Made by a program: the position numbers and the translations under genes. From Zonotrichia leucophrys gambelii (taxonomy: Eukaryota > Chordata > Aves > Passeriformes > Passerellidae): a stretch of 64,000 nucleotides of DNA. Under the pieces are notes generated by a model. The model saw only the letters and a list, made by a program, of their open reading frames with translations, had not been told where the DNA came from and made no database searches. Below, piece by piece: positions 1-12,889 of the stretch (its first letter is position 1; the number at the start of each line of letters is the position of its first letter). The DNA lies in the NCBI RefSeq assembly GCF_028769735.1, contig NC_088172.1:89610451-89674450 (forward strand). Reading direction: 5' to 3'.

Positions 1-1602
1 TTTTGTAAAATTACTTAATTAATAACACATGGTCAGCAATGTTGATTGCAGAGTGACTCTTGACAGAGGACACTTTAAAAGAAATGTTATGGGGGCAAAG
101 GTAAGATTACGCAATAGCTGAGCAAATAAGGCCATGACTGCTGTTCAGCAGATGATTCTGTCCTTCTTGGGAAGGTGTAAATTATTATGACATTGAAAAC
201 ACAAGACACTGTAAAGGGGACAGAAGGATGTATTTGTAACTGTGGGATCACCACTAGGTGCAAATTGGGTTATTTCCACTTGGATTGACATGTAGAACAG
301 CCTCCTTAGAGGGGAATGCTACTTCATGGTTGTGCATGGCAGCTTTTGGGTATTGAGAAAATACCTGGAGGGGAAGTGTATACCCACAAAAAAGAAGTCT
401 AGGGAATGTTGCTGGCTCTGCAGGAGTAGTGCTATTGTCAGTGTTGTGCAAGAGTTTAGGCTGGTTTAGACTTCAGTACTCAAGAGTGTGCATGTTTGTG
501 AGCAGAGAATGTGGGAGCATTAAGGCAAAGTGTCGACATACCACCCTGGCCTGTAAGCCCATGGTTCACAAGACAAAAAATCCAAATCCTTTGTTGCAAT
601 CCAAAAATGGAAATTATTTAAACTGTCCTTGTTTCTCAATGCATGCCTTTCTTGCATTGGTTACTGGCTGCCATGAGACCGAATATACAGCACAACTTTC
701 CTCTTCCTTGTTTCTTTGGTGCAGTCTGACTGTGTTCCTTTCCCTGGGCAAACCAGTTCACAGTGAGTGTAGAGGGGAAAGAGTGAGACAGAGGAAGCAG
801 AGTACAGGAGTTTTACTTCTGCTGAAGCCATACAACCACCAGGACACTTGCTGCAATTATCCGAAGAGTTTCGTGGCTCTTGGGATGCCTGCAAGTGCCT
901 GTCTGCTATGCTATGTACAGTACTTGATTAGCTATTGTTTCACACTGATGAAGGAGGTTGTTCTTTCCATGACTGAGATCTTCACAACCTCTTTTCTGTA
1001 AACCTTGTCTTTTTTCACTATGCTGTGCTAATTATTTCCTTTTTGTAAAGTGCGTAGCCTATCACCTATGTACATTGAATGCCAGAGTTTGAAATAATAA
1101 TAAGGCAAATGCTCACCTTTGAAGCCATTATTCCAGTCATTACAACACAGTTTATTCCTCTAGAGGACATTAAGATTTGAAAATGTGTCAACTAAAGTAA
1201 GAAATTTATCATGATCATGAACCATCTGCTAACTCATTAGACTTAACACTCTGATTTCCTGTACTCCAGTATTAATCTAATGCTTTGCAGCCATATATAT
1301 TTTTAAGCCATTTTAGTTTCTAGCAAATTGTGTTTGAAAGCCAAAGCAGTGTGGGAGAGATCAAGTAAAGAGCCAAATGTGTGGTCAAAGTGGTTTAAAA
1401 GGCTCAATCAGCAATGCAAGCAATGGCAAAACTGCTGGAATGGGGGCAAAAAGGAGAGGAAGAGATATAAAAAAGTTTCTTTATGTAGTTAATGAGCAGT
1501 TTTAAAGTGTCCAGTCATTAACAAAAGAATATATTGGAACTATTCTACAATAATGGAAGTGTGTTAAAGCAGAGAAGAATTTCAGAGTATCACTTTGCTA
1601 GA
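1..1602. other. Noncoding unique sequence, nothing specific seen
   Basis: AT-rich sequence with no recognisable gene or repeat. It contains a 190-codon open frame on the plus strand (429-1001), the longest in the window. Its translation shows no domain, signal peptide or repeat that I recognise, and a frame of that length is expected by chance in 64 kb. I see no splice-site context or coding-like composition to support it. Confidence 0.5.
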
Positions 1603-1884
1603 AGTCCCACTAGTTATTCCTGGTAACTTTTCCTCTAAGTGAAGGCTCATACTTCAGCTCAAGGTGTAATATAGCAGTTGGTGCTTCTGCTTATTTTTTC
1701 AGCAAAACATTTCTTGTAATAGTAATAATTCTGGTATTGGAATGAAAAGTTTTTTCAGGATTTTAATAAATGGTGTCTATGAAAATGGCTAAAGCATGTG
1801 ATGACTTTTATTGGCAAAGTCAGATTCCCTAAAGATATCTTGTTTTTGTTAGTTCTTGAAGATCCACTCAACAGATGATGTTGC
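1603..1884 (+). repeat. Left arm of a 282-bp inverted duplication
   Basis: The reverse complement of this segment recurs at 3339-3620. The two arms align over 282 bp without a gap (positions sum to 5223) and differ at eight sites, about 97% identity by direct base-by-base comparison. All eight differences are transitions. Similarity stops sharply on the inner side, where 1885 onward does not match the sequence before 3339. It fades within a few bases on the outer side. I see no third copy in the window and no LTR, CR1 or transposon signature in the arm. It could be a recent inverted segmental duplication, a template-switch product, or two insertions of an uncatalogued repeat. Confidence 0.95.
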
Positions 1885-3338
1885 AAAATCATGCCTTTTA
1901 GGGTGTTTCAGATTATTAAAATATGCTATATGATGTTACAGGGCTGAGAGAAAGTGTTCCTTAGTTTGAAGTTGGAATTTACATCTCTTCCCCCACCTTG
2001 CAATGACCAAACTATTTTGCTGTTTGATTTACCTCACTTGTCAGTGTGCCAAAGGGCTTTATATGAGAGAAACATTTGCAGAGAGGTGTAGTAAATCCCG
2101 AGTGGTTAATTATTTGCTGTGATTGTGATCTTTGCTGTATGCTTTACTTTTTCTTCACAGTAATTTCTAGTTTAAAAAAAGAGTAATAAATATGCATAGC
2201 ACTAGGATGAAAATGAATATTTGGTCTTGGCGATCAGTAGGTCTGCTCCAAGGAATTAGAATCAGTCTTAGGCAGATAGCTTCAAACTGATGCATGATCC
2301 CACAACTAGTGCTTTTCTGTTGACTTCAGTTCAAATCTGGTTTTCTCCACAACAATTTTTTGATTCTTCAGGAAGAGAGAAAGATTGAGAGAATAGTTAA
2401 TGCAAACAGACAGACACAGCTGTGCAGAAGAGTTAATGGAAAAGCAGTGCCAGAAAGAAGGGGGAGAGGGGAGAATAATTCCTTTCTTCACTATGTGAAA
2501 AGGAAAAACTTTAAAACCTCTCCCTAGAAAAAAAGGACCGTGATTCAGAATAGCTTCATAAACAGAACTTTGTAAAGAAAGCCTAATTTATAAAGTCTGA
2601 CTAGATGCTGTATGTGTGTTACAGATGTGAGCACACACGTGGTTACAAGCCCTCAGTTGAAGAGGTAGCCCTGCACTGCTTTGGCACCATCAGACATGTG
2701 AACTGCAAGTGTTCGATGTGGTCCAACTGGTGCCCTGAAGGCCAGCTCCAGGCTTCTGCTCTGATCCATCCAACCCGCCAGCTTCTTCCCTGGAGGAGCT
2801 GGGGAATGGCTGTTTGAGCTACAACTGCACATTCCAGCAGCTGAACCTGTCCTCCAACACAGAGCCAAAATGCTGCTGTTGTTGACAGGAAGTGTGTGTT
2901 TCTGGGGCAGAATTAGTTGTTACTGAGGGGTAGATGTCCAAGGGATTCTGCCCAGCATCCATGGGGCCTGTGCAGTTCCTCATTGCTGGTGCAGTGTGGC
3001 AAGTCTGGAGGCACTGCTTTACTGCCTCAGGGAGAGGGCTGGCTGCAGCTGGGGAGAGAGGGGCAGGATGCAACCCATGGCAAGGAAGGCAGGAGGGGCA
3101 ATTGTAAACCCAAATACACCCCCTGTAGCTGTTGAGGCTGGACTAACCTGTACTATCTACAACAGCAGGGTTCAGTCAGAAGATATTGCCAGGTATCCAT
3201 CAGAGATGCTGTGCCCTTGCATTCTCTGAGAAAGAGTGACTCTGGCTAACAGGAGCAGGATGTTGTTCTTGCCCTCAGAGTAGCTGTCCTGGCTGCCTCT
3301 TACAAGACACAAGCACGTGCTACCCACACTGGTTACAG
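1885..3338. other. Spacer between the inverted arms
   Basis: This is 1454 bp of apparently unique sequence that would form the loop if the flanking arms paired. The part from about 2640 to 3090 is clearly richer in G and C than its surroundings and carries several short overlapping open frames on both strands (60-85 codons). None encodes a recognisable domain. No transposase, integrase or other mobility gene is visible, so the structure is not an obvious composite transposon. Confidence 0.6.
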
Positions 3339-3620
3339 GCAACATCATCTGTTGAGTGGATCTTCAAGAACCAACAAAAACAAGATATCTTTGGGGAATC
3401 TGACTTTGCCAATAAAAGTCATCACATGCCTTAGCCATTTTCATAGACACCATTTATTAAAATCCTGAAAAAGCTTTTCATTCCAATACCAAAATTATTA
3501 CTATTACAAGAAATGTTTTGCTGAAAAAATAAGCAGAAGCACCAACTGCTATATTACACCTTGAACTGAAGTATGAGCCTTCACTTAGAGGAAAAGCTAC
3601 CAGGAATAACTAGTGGGGCT
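3339..3620 (-). repeat. Right arm of the 282-bp inverted duplication
   Basis: Reverse-complement partner of 1603-1884, gapless, with eight transition differences. In a plus-strand transcript three of the mismatches would be G-U wobbles and five A-C. In a minus-strand transcript the numbers reverse, so pairing would hardly be disturbed on either strand. Outside position 3620 the sequence departs from the left arm's flank. A short shared tetranucleotide flanks the outer ends but is too short to call a target duplication. Confidence 0.95.
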
Positions 3621-6302
3621 AGTGCCCCACTGAATTCCAGAAAAAAAAGATTTGGAGAATCTTGGTTGGGAAACATGGAGAAATGGGTTTCTCAGCAGGG
3701 AGATGAGATCAAGAGGAGTCTGCCCAGTCTTCCTGCCAATATATGTAAATCAACAATAATCCAGTCTCATGAAGGGTATATGAAGAAGTACAATGATGTG
3801 CCGCCATGAGAATAAACAGTAGCAAAAATTCAGAACAGACTTGAAAGTAAAAAGTCAAAGGTGTAATTTTTTATTTCCTTGCTTTGTGTGTCCATATTTG
3901 GACACACAGCGAACAGAACAGAAAGTATTTTTCTGAGTCCCACAAAGGAATATGTACCTGACAGTGCAGGAAATTTGTGCTTTGTCCAGGGATTTTACTG
4001 GCTATTATTTTCTTCTTCTCCCAGGGATGTCACAATGCCAGTGGAGTGATGAAGCCGTGAGTATAAACAAAATGTGACTCAGATCTGCTTCCTAAAACAT
4101 GTCTATATTATTAACCAATTTAATTGTTGCTAATTATTACATTTGAGCTCCTTCTCTGCTCATCACCAGACATACAGTTTTACAGCAGATAGCACAAAAC
4201 TGGATTCAGCCTCCTTGCAAGCACAGTGAAGATGCCATCTATCCCAGCAGCAGTGAAAGGATCAGGTGACAATGCATGATTTTGCCCTCGGCTGTCCTGC
4301 TGTGAACTAGAGCTTATCCCCTAAGTGAAATTATGCCTGCTGTATAAGCTGTGTGTGGGCTGTGAGGATCTGATGTGTTGTGTCTTACAGTTTGTGGAGC
4401 AGTTTTGTGTTTCCCAAATTGGAAGGGGGAAGGAATCTTGTGGCTAATGACTGCTGTCTGAGCCCTACTAAATTAGAGCTACTTATCTAACTACAGCACT
4501 TGGCTGGTGCAATAACTGGAAATGAATGATCCAGGCTGCTTATGCTTATTTGCAAGACCACTTCCTTCATATAAAAAGCCTTCTGCTGGATCCAAACCCT
4601 TTGTGTTCCCAATATTATTGTAGAACAGATTCTGATTTTTTTCCTTATCTGCTGCCACATGCAAGCCACTAACAAGTACTAGGTGTACTTCTCACAAGTG
4701 CACAACAATTCAGTGGAAGGGCTGAAGTCATGGCCAAAATAACTTGCTCTATTTGGAGGGGGTTTTTTTCCACAGCTTGCCCAATTCTATGACAGCTCAG
4801 GGCATGTAAAATTGTAGTGGGTGATGTCTGAAGGTCGCAACATGTCAGGTAGTATCAGTGATGATATTTCTTGTCTGAGTTTATGCAGAATACATAAACT
4901 AATCTAGTCTATACCTACCAGATGGTATTCTCAGGAATTAAGGTATAAGACTTCATGTACCACACACAACTGCATAAACAGGTTTACAAACTAACCCTGT
5001 AGACACTGCATTGGCAGAGGTCTGGGTTGGTGTCACTCACTACTTGCAGAACCACCACTGAGCTCTCCTGGCTTCATTCCAGTTGAGGGAACACAGTCAC
5101 ACAGAAGAATCCCACCAAAACATCTGGAAGGGACTTATGACTTTATTTTTTCACTGCTGCTAAGGCTGTTTGGGGTGTGTGCAAAATATCTTCAGTTCTG
5201 AGGAATGGTATAGTGTAATGTGATAACAAACTCTGTGAAGGTTATCAGTGATACAATCAAATCTGTCCGTGGGACAAAGACACTCACTGTACAGCTATTA
5301 AAACTTCTTTCTTCTCTGCCTGTTCTCATTCAGTGGCCATTATTTAGAACTGAGCTGCAAGGCACTGGAGCAGAAAGTTAACAATATTTTAAGAGTAGCT
5401 CTGTCCAAAACCTTGTCTTGAAAGAAACCATATGCTCTTTTTCTTGTGGGCTGCATGAATGGCAGATCATAAAGCCATTATAGGGAAATTTTCCTCTGCT
5501 CGAAAGGTCAGACATCTGGAAAAAACCCAAAACAATTGAACAAAAAAAGCCCCAAAGAAACAAACAATCCCCAAAGCAAACCACCTAAAAATACCACCAG
5601 ACTCCCAAACTTGCCCTTTTAAAATTTCTTTGAGGTGGCCACATTATTGCAATGGCAATATATAAACTCTGTCTTGTCCCTTAATAAAATATGCACCTGT
5701 ATCTCAGATTGATATCCTGCATTGATTTAATACTGTATCACAGTATTATGTTTTTAATTCCTTCCTTTGGTGTCCATGCAGCTACTTCAAAAAAAGGCCA
5801 CATATAGGACATCAGACTTTTTGTGAGTTTTGAGACCAAGCTCTGCCAAGGCAATGCTTGTGATTTCAGCAGCATTATGGAAAAATGAAGAGGCTGCAAT
5901 GTTTTTCCATGTTTGGTGCAAAGAAGAGCTCAACACCTGTCCCCAGCATGCGAGCAATCCTTCCTGGTGTAGCACTGCTATGACATTTGTTTTCCAAAGC
6001 AGACCTGTGCAGCCCAGTGTCGTGACAGCCAGCTAGACCATGACTACTGGAGCAGGACTGGTCTGTGAATGGTGCCAGTAATAGCATTTGTACTGTGGAA
6101 GTGACAAGGGCCTCTTCCTCTGCTATGCCAGGCTTGACACATGGAAACCAAGAGTCATGCAAGGCTCCCTGAGGCATGCAAAGGCTGATGGAGAGTCCTG
6201 GGGAAGTGAAGGACTGTTCAAGATCCCAGAACAGGTTCGTAGTTCAGTTGGCAGTAGAATTTGGAGAGGAAACTGCTGCTATGGCAGCTCGCCTATTGAA
6301 TT
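3621..6302. other. Noncoding sequence with one A/C-rich stretch
   Basis: No gene or transposable element recognised. From about 5518 to 5620 the plus strand is strongly enriched in A and C, a milder version of the tract at 16950-17042. Short open frames on both strands (up to about 100 codons near 5.9-6.2 kb) encode nothing recognisable. Confidence 0.5.
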
Positions 6303-6339
6303 TCTTTAATTTCTTAAAGAATTTTTAAGAAATTAAAGA
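6303..6339. repeat. Perfect AT-rich hairpin, 16-bp stem
   Basis: Positions 6303-6318 are the exact reverse complement of 6324-6339, separated by a 5-nt loop (6319-6323). The stem is almost entirely A and T with two G/C pairs. It might extrude as a cruciform or act as a local structure, but short AT palindromes also arise by chance. No flanking element explains it. Confidence 0.9.
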
Positions 6340-9300
6340 TTTTTACTCTAGACCCAGAGATTGTTTTGCTTATTAAACTGCCTGACCAAGAGATCTTGGT
6401 TTTGGGACATGTTGAGTGCTTTTCCATTCCTTCCCTAAGGTGGTCATATGTGGGTTGCATCTGCTGATTCCTGGCTTGTACTTCAGTGATGCATTCCCAG
6501 ACCTGTGCTGGGCTGCTTCTTAAAGGTGGTGGTATTGTTGACCATCTCCTTCTTCTGTGTGTAGATTCAGAGAATGATATAGGGACATCCTTTCTCCCCA
6601 GCTGATAGGAAGTGTTTGTGAAGTACATATGTTTTTGGGTTTTTTTGTCAGCTGCTATCAATATTAGAAATGTCAAGTTCTGTTGGCATGGTATTTTTGA
6701 CAACTAGACCCCTGTATTCTCCACTCTTTCCTGCTTCCCTTTCCACTGTGTGGTTTCACAGCAGCAGCTGTTGGTGGTACCATTCTTTTGTCTAGCTTGT
6801 GATGTGTTCTCAGTAGTTATGTGATCTCTGAGATAAAGTAGCTGAGATAAAATGTTGCAATTTGACAGTTTGCTCTTGACTCAGTTGAAATCAGAAAAGT
6901 TTGATATTTAGTATGACGAGACTGAAATATGAGTAGTGATTTTGCAATTCTGTGACTTTGGTGTACAGAATCTCTGCTTTTTTCGGCAGACATTTAGATC
7001 TATTTCAGTGCCTTCAGGAGCTGGAGAAGCCACTGTGTCTCTATGTACCAATGTTGGAACTCTAGTGGCCTACTTTCCCTTTTCATATAGATGGTCACCC
7101 TTCATGTCTCTGAACTTGCCTGGCTTTGGCTCCTGACCATGAGGTCTTGTCATGCCTTTTCCACTAGATAAATGAGACCTTTAGTACCAGAAATATTCCC
7201 CTTGTAAGCATGGATCATATCCTCTGATACATTTAATAGAGTTGAGTTCCATTTTCTTACCCTAGTTCAGACTCCCTGGCTTAAGTCACTGTGACTTCCA
7301 GCAGCCTGCATCTTCATCCCTGCTTTTCAAGGTGTGGATAATGATACTCAGGGTTATGCCTTCCTGTTTTCCATCATGTGGTTTTTGAAAACAAGCTGCT
7401 TTATGCCAAAGACATTTTCCTTATGATAGCTTTTCAGAGTTTCTGGCCTGTTAGTTCTTGACCTGGGCTGGGAATTTGAAGTGGTTACTGAGATGTAAAT
7501 AACAAAATTAAAATAAGTACATTTGAACTCAGAGCTTGCTATGTTCCCCTCCAAGTTTTAATACTCATTCAATTAAGAAAATAGCACATTCCCACACTGC
7601 TACTCGACTTGAATTAAAACATCATAATGTAAATCATATTTTATTAATTTTTTAATTACTAGGAAACACATTAGGGACAAGCCTTTCGGGTAAGGTTCTA
7701 AATTTGCAATAGTGATTATCTGAGAGGAAGTGATTGTTTGCCATGAAGTAAATTATGCATTAGAGGAGCCTTTTAATATTCTTATTTAACATCCAATGCT
7801 AATATATTTATCAGTCTACAGAAGCTGTAGTACTGTAATATGCAAATCAATTAAAACTATGATTAAAGTGAATAATAGGTACAAGCACCAGGACTTGTGA
7901 CAAAATGTATGTATCTATATATAATCTTCCAATTCCTTGTATCTCCACTCTGCAGTGACTGATACTATTTTAAGAACAAAAGAAACCTCTCTGGGCATAG
8001 AAGTTGCAGTAAACAGAGTAATTTGGCTGTTAGCCTGTGTGAGCTGCAGATGATGCATGACTTCCATTTGGTCTTTTAAAATATGCCTGTTTATGCTTTG
8101 GCCAAGCACACACAGAAAAGCTTGGAAGAAAGGGTAATCTTCACACAATTCCCATTCTGTGGTGAAATGAGAACTCCTTGGTCAGGACTGGAAAAATAAG
8201 TGGCAGTACCATACAGGAACCAGGCAGCTGGATTTTCTTCGGTGTTCCAGAGGCAGCAGTTTCCAATTAATGTTTGACTCTGTATGTTTGCTGTGTGTCA
8301 TTTGTAGCAGTATTTTTCAAGCAGAAAAAAGCCAAGGATTCCCGTGCTCAAAAAGCCAGTACCAACTAGAATGCCTGGCGATGAAAGTTGTGGGGGTTTT
8401 TCCCCTTTTCCAAGGTACCTAAATAGGAGGCATCCTCCAGAAAACACTGCCCTTCCTTTCCTGTTGAAGGGGTAGTTGGATCCTTTTATCTGCTCTCTAT
8501 AAATTGCAGGTTGAAGAAAGTTAAATCCTTCCCACTGGCTTGGATGGCGAAGTGGCAAAGTGACTCTCACTTCTTCAGCTTCCTCAGAATCACAAAAGAT
8601 GTGTCTAACACAGATGCCCTGCATGCTGCTGTAAGGTCTCTGCTGGTTGTTATCCTGGAAGAATCCATAAGGAAAAGCAGGAAAATGCTGCCTGTGCTAC
8701 AGGGCCTTGGATAGAGAGAGCACTGTTACCCCCGCACTCCCTGTGGGCAGGGAGCAGGCTCCATGACTTTCCACAGAGTACATCATATACCAGCGGATAT
8801 AGCAAAACTACACCCAGCCTTCCTTGTCATTCCTTGAAATGGAATTTCCTCCAAAATTTGTCCTAAACCAGGACACCCCAGAGTTTAGGAGAACATCTGT
8901 ACCTGTCCATCTCCAGCATCATAGAACTCTTGATGAATTCTCAACTATGTGGGCTACTACTTCACGGTTTTTCTCTTTTCCATTGGCCTATTGTAAATGG
9001 AGGAAGAAACAGACACGTGCAGGCAATCCCAAGTTTGTGGTCAGGAGTAATTTGGTATGGGTTTTAATATGGTGTGGAGGAAAGGACAGGAAGACAATAT
9101 TTTGCTGGCTTCTTGTGTTTTAAGCTGAGAAATCAGAACACTAATCCTAGGAGTCTCTGAACCCGGTTTCTCTCACAGCAGCCCCAGCATATCCCAGAGA
9201 TATGTGGCAGATTCTGTCTGCATTCTGCTCTGTACCGATTCGTGGCAAGACTTAAGAGATTTCTGCTTTTGGTTCTTGGTTCAAGTGTGGTATTTATGGT

Positions 9301-9571
9301 TGGGTTTCCTCGTAAAAAGAGCTATGCCTTTAAAGGTTATTTTGGGGACTTTTTTTCCTCTGAAGTAGACATATTACAAGAGTATCTTGGACAGTTTCTT
9401 TTTCAAACTTGGTTGATTGTAAAGCAAATGATGAGTTTGAATGCAAGTGATATTTTTCAGTTTGCATCTGAATTGAGACCAATTCATATTCATATAACTG
9501 TGCTACCTCAGTCAAATACAGGTCCCTTTCTTGACCTATCTTCTTTCTTAAAGTAATAAGATAAAAATTCC
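6340..9571. other. Noncoding unique sequence
   Basis: No gene recognised. It contains the AT-rich stretch described separately at about 7580-7880. Open frames of 60-130 codons (for example minus strand 6314-6703 and 8298-8624) show no known domain and look like chance frames. Confidence 0.5.
7580..7880. promoter_or_regulatory. Possible conserved noncoding element
   Basis: About 300 bp of A/T-rich but non-repetitive sequence dense in TAAT/ATTA homeodomain-type cores. It has a perfect POU octamer, ATGCAAAT, at 7840-7847, followed directly by an ATTA core. This composition (AT-rich, complex, no simple repeat) is typical of vertebrate developmental enhancers and conserved noncoding elements. Conservation itself cannot be seen from one sequence, so the call is an inference from motif content only. 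Confidence 0.25.
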
Positions 9572-9577
9572 CAAGTA

Positions 9578-9917
9578 TGTTGGCAATGGAGAGAGATGGG
9601 GAGACTGACTCAGTGATCAGAATCCAATTTTATTGTGGGATACAAGTGCTTATATACTATTTCAGGGATACTAGTAATGTGTACTACAATGATTAGGTTA
9701 AAATCACACACTAACTTATGCATATAACAACATCTCTTGCTTGCAGAGTTAATGGGATTTTCTTTTATTGGTAAACCCATTTGATTTAATCTTCTTGCAA
9801 TATAAGTCTAATTTTCAAAGTTCCATTTGCTTTTGCCAAAGCATCCTGTTATCAAATCTCTTATGTTATCCAGGTCCAAAGTCCATCATCTGTCTTGTGT
9901 CCCCCAACATTCCAACA
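9578..9917 (-). mobile_element. Solo LTR, ERVK-like (class II), 340 bp
   Basis: The element starts TGTTGG and ends CCAACA, a perfect 6-bp terminal inverted repeat with the canonical TG...CA ends of a retroviral LTR. It is flanked on both sides by the identical hexamer caagta (9572-9577 and 9918-9923). Six-bp target duplications are characteristic of class II (alpha/beta-retrovirus-like, ERVK) integration. A polyadenylation hexamer AATAAA on the minus strand (9628-9633) lies about 50 bp from the minus-strand 3' end, which sets the orientation. No primer-binding site, gag, pol or env lies beside it, so it is a solo LTR left by LTR-LTR recombination. The intact duplication argues that both ends belong to one insertion. 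Confidence 0.9.
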
Positions 9918-9923
9918 CAAGTA

Positions 9924-12889
9924 AAGTAAAATAAGGAAGAGAGCAATGTCTTTCTCACAATGTTTGCCCAGAGTTCAGGTCCACTTGAGATATTACTTAA
10001 TGTATAAATTAGAATATTTATTCACAAGTAGACAGGTGAAATTTCCTGTTATTTGTCATTTTTTGTTAGTCATTCATGGTATTTATAGGTTGCACAGAAT
10101 ACCACATCATCATCATCCCTAGGGTCCTGTTTTATAAGTTCACTAAAACTAAGCTTGGAGAGTTTTCCAGCCAAAACCCAGAGTTGAAACCAGGGTCCCT
10201 TGAAGGAACACAATAAAATAAATAAATAGGGAAGGATTCAAGAAATAGGGAAGGATAAACTTTCATCTTCAACTTACATTTCTAATCTATGGAATTTTTT
10301 TTTTTTTTAATTTTCTCTCCTCAAATTTCCCTCCTCCTTCCCTTCTCCTTAACCCCACACATCTTTGTGAGCCCTGGTTTGAAGTCATCCCTATAAACTA
10401 CAGACCACAGTTGCCCTTCCAGATGCACTGTGCCTGTGGTTCAGATTTTGTGGTGGCGGAAGAAAGAGGAAAACAAAACAAAACCCATCAGTGTTGGAAA
10501 GCAGTTTTCCTGCTTACTTTCTTTGGGATTGCCTAACACCCTCAATAAACAAAACAAGGGAATGCTGTCCTTTGCATTCAAAGTATGTTGGGAGCTCCAT
10601 GCTAAGGGCTGAGGGCAAATAATGAAATAACAAATGTTCTTGGAAACAGATATTAATTCATCTTTACTTATTGAACTACCTGCCCTTGTGCATGGAAGAG
10701 GGGATGTGAAAGTTGCACTGTTAGCCGGGTGATCAGCAGACCTATTTCTGGCAGAGGTATTTAAGCCACAGACACCTAGAATGGAGACCATGAAGGGCTG
10801 TTGCTTAAGGTAAATTCTTGTCAGTGGTGCTAGTGACAACCCTCTTCTCTTCTAGTTTGTAACTCTTTACCTAGCAGATAGAGAGCAGACTTTATGACCA
10901 TCCCAGGAATGGGATCAATATATAGCTCATTGCAGCTGCTTGCACAGTTCTGAGGCAATATCTGTTTACCTCCTTTTTTTTTAATGATTTAGTGAATCAG
11001 AGACAGATGGTTGATGTAGTGACAGAGATGTGAAGTAGGAAGAATGGCTGAGGTCATTAGAGGCTGATAGGTTGCTAGGCAGGTTGGCTGTATGAGGCAC
11101 AATAGGAATTTAGGCAATATCTTCTAAGTCTTTAGCATCTCTAAGTCCTTAGTCTTCTCTCTTGCTTGCAAGGAGGCTGGACCCACTCATGTGTTATATG
11201 CTCTAAAACTGATATATGGCAGGCTGCAAAACTGGTATGTCTGGTGCCGAGCAGAGAATGAGCTCAAATGTAATAATTAGCAAAAAATAAATTGGTAATA
11301 ATATATACATATACTAAAGCAGATCTGAGTCACTTTTTAAATCACTAGCGATCACTGTGTTGGGAAATTTTAGTATTCAGGCTTACATTTTGAAGATCAC
11401 TTGTAGACTGAGCATCCTAAGTGGCTATAGGATGTGAAACCACTGTTACTTGTTGGCTTGCTGGTTTTGTTTTCTGATTTGCTGGGATTTAATCCTGGCG
11501 GGTTGTACTTGTTGGTTTTTTCCTGTATACTTGTCTTTTTCAAGAAAATGAAAACTTTTTGGTGCAAATATTATTATATAAAAGACTTTTTGTATGGGAA
11601 ACTTTCTCCTATCTTTAAGATTTGTTAATTAATTTTAAAAATGAAGATGGAATTTTGTATAGGTGGTGAGATGAATCATCGTATGGGAGAGAGATTACAG
11701 AATGCCATGGGATTTTCAAGCACAATTTCCAATGCAAGTTGCTCTACTTCTATCTTATTATGAGAAGTTTTAACTTGTAATTTCAGTCTTCTGGCCCCAG
11801 AGCACTCCAGGCTGTGATGTGATCTGTTTCCAGAAGCAGAAGATGGTGGTAGAACCGGTGAGTACTTTCACCAGCTCTTGAGTGATTCATGGGAGCTGTT
11901 AGCTGAGTAGTTTTTTGCCTTGGAGACAATAATTTGCATTCCTGGAACTGCTGTTTGGTGGTCACTCTGTTCTCTGAAAAGGGCTGGTAGTGGAAGCACA
12001 GGGGGAAAATAAAGTTCTAGACACAGGCTCCTGTAGAACAGCTGGATATAAACAAATGTTTGTCTCTGGCTGAAGAGAACAGTGGGGAAAAGTGGGCAAG
12101 TGTAGCTGAAATCTTCTCTGCCCTACAGCACTGGAGACCTCATAGGGCAGGAGCAATTAATTTAAAAAGAGTGGGAAAACCCACCAGTACAGGACAGAAA
12201 ACTCTTCAGGGTAGGATTAGTTCATAAAGTAGGATAGATTTTCTTTTGCAATATTTCTTTTCAGATCGTGTTTTTAGAACAAAATGAAAATTTCCTGGGG
12301 TTTGAGTATTTTCTGCGTGTAAATCGTGATTTTTTAATTGCTTTTTGTTTTACTTACTGGATGTTTCTTTGCTATCTTTTGATATCTTCCCAGTAGATGG
12401 TAAGCTTTGTAGTGTGGGAATGACAATAGAAATGCACATTGTTCTTGAATTCAGTATTTCTGGGGCAGCATGTTTTCATGTGCTGAAAGGGAGGCTGACT
12501 TAAACACAGCTCAGGAAGTAGAAAATAGCGGTATACCATACTCCTCTCAAAATCTGAAAGAAAAATAAGCATTCCCTCACAGAAGTCTGACATATTTATG
12601 GTACCTGTGTTTGTTTGAGTTTTTAGATGTTTTGAGATTTTTTTGGAGGTGCACGCATCTTTCTTTTCTCATCTAGCCTTTTATTTACACTATTCTTTAT
12701 CATGAATGTCATGTGATTCTGCCTATCCTGGTTAATCTTCCCAATGACTTTGCAAGGTCATCTGGGGCACTGTCTGTACTACCTTAAAATAATCAATTAC
12801 TTTCTTAGTGCTATGCTGCAATGACCATCTTAAAAAAAAGAGAGAACTTAGTAGAACACAAAGTGACAGTCCAGTCTATTAGAACAAAA
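9924..12889. other. Noncoding sequence with minor simple repeats
   Basis: No gene recognised. A 19-bp unit is repeated twice in tandem at about 10224-10260, next to an A/T-rich AAATA-type stretch, and a 15-16 nt T run begins near 10292. A 132-codon minus-strand frame (10441-10839) has no recognisable domain. Confidence 0.5.

Noticed and set aside
429..1001. Longest open frame in the window (190 codons) as a protein gene
   Set aside because: No recognisable domain, no exon context and ordinary base composition; such a length is expected by chance over 64 kb in six frames.
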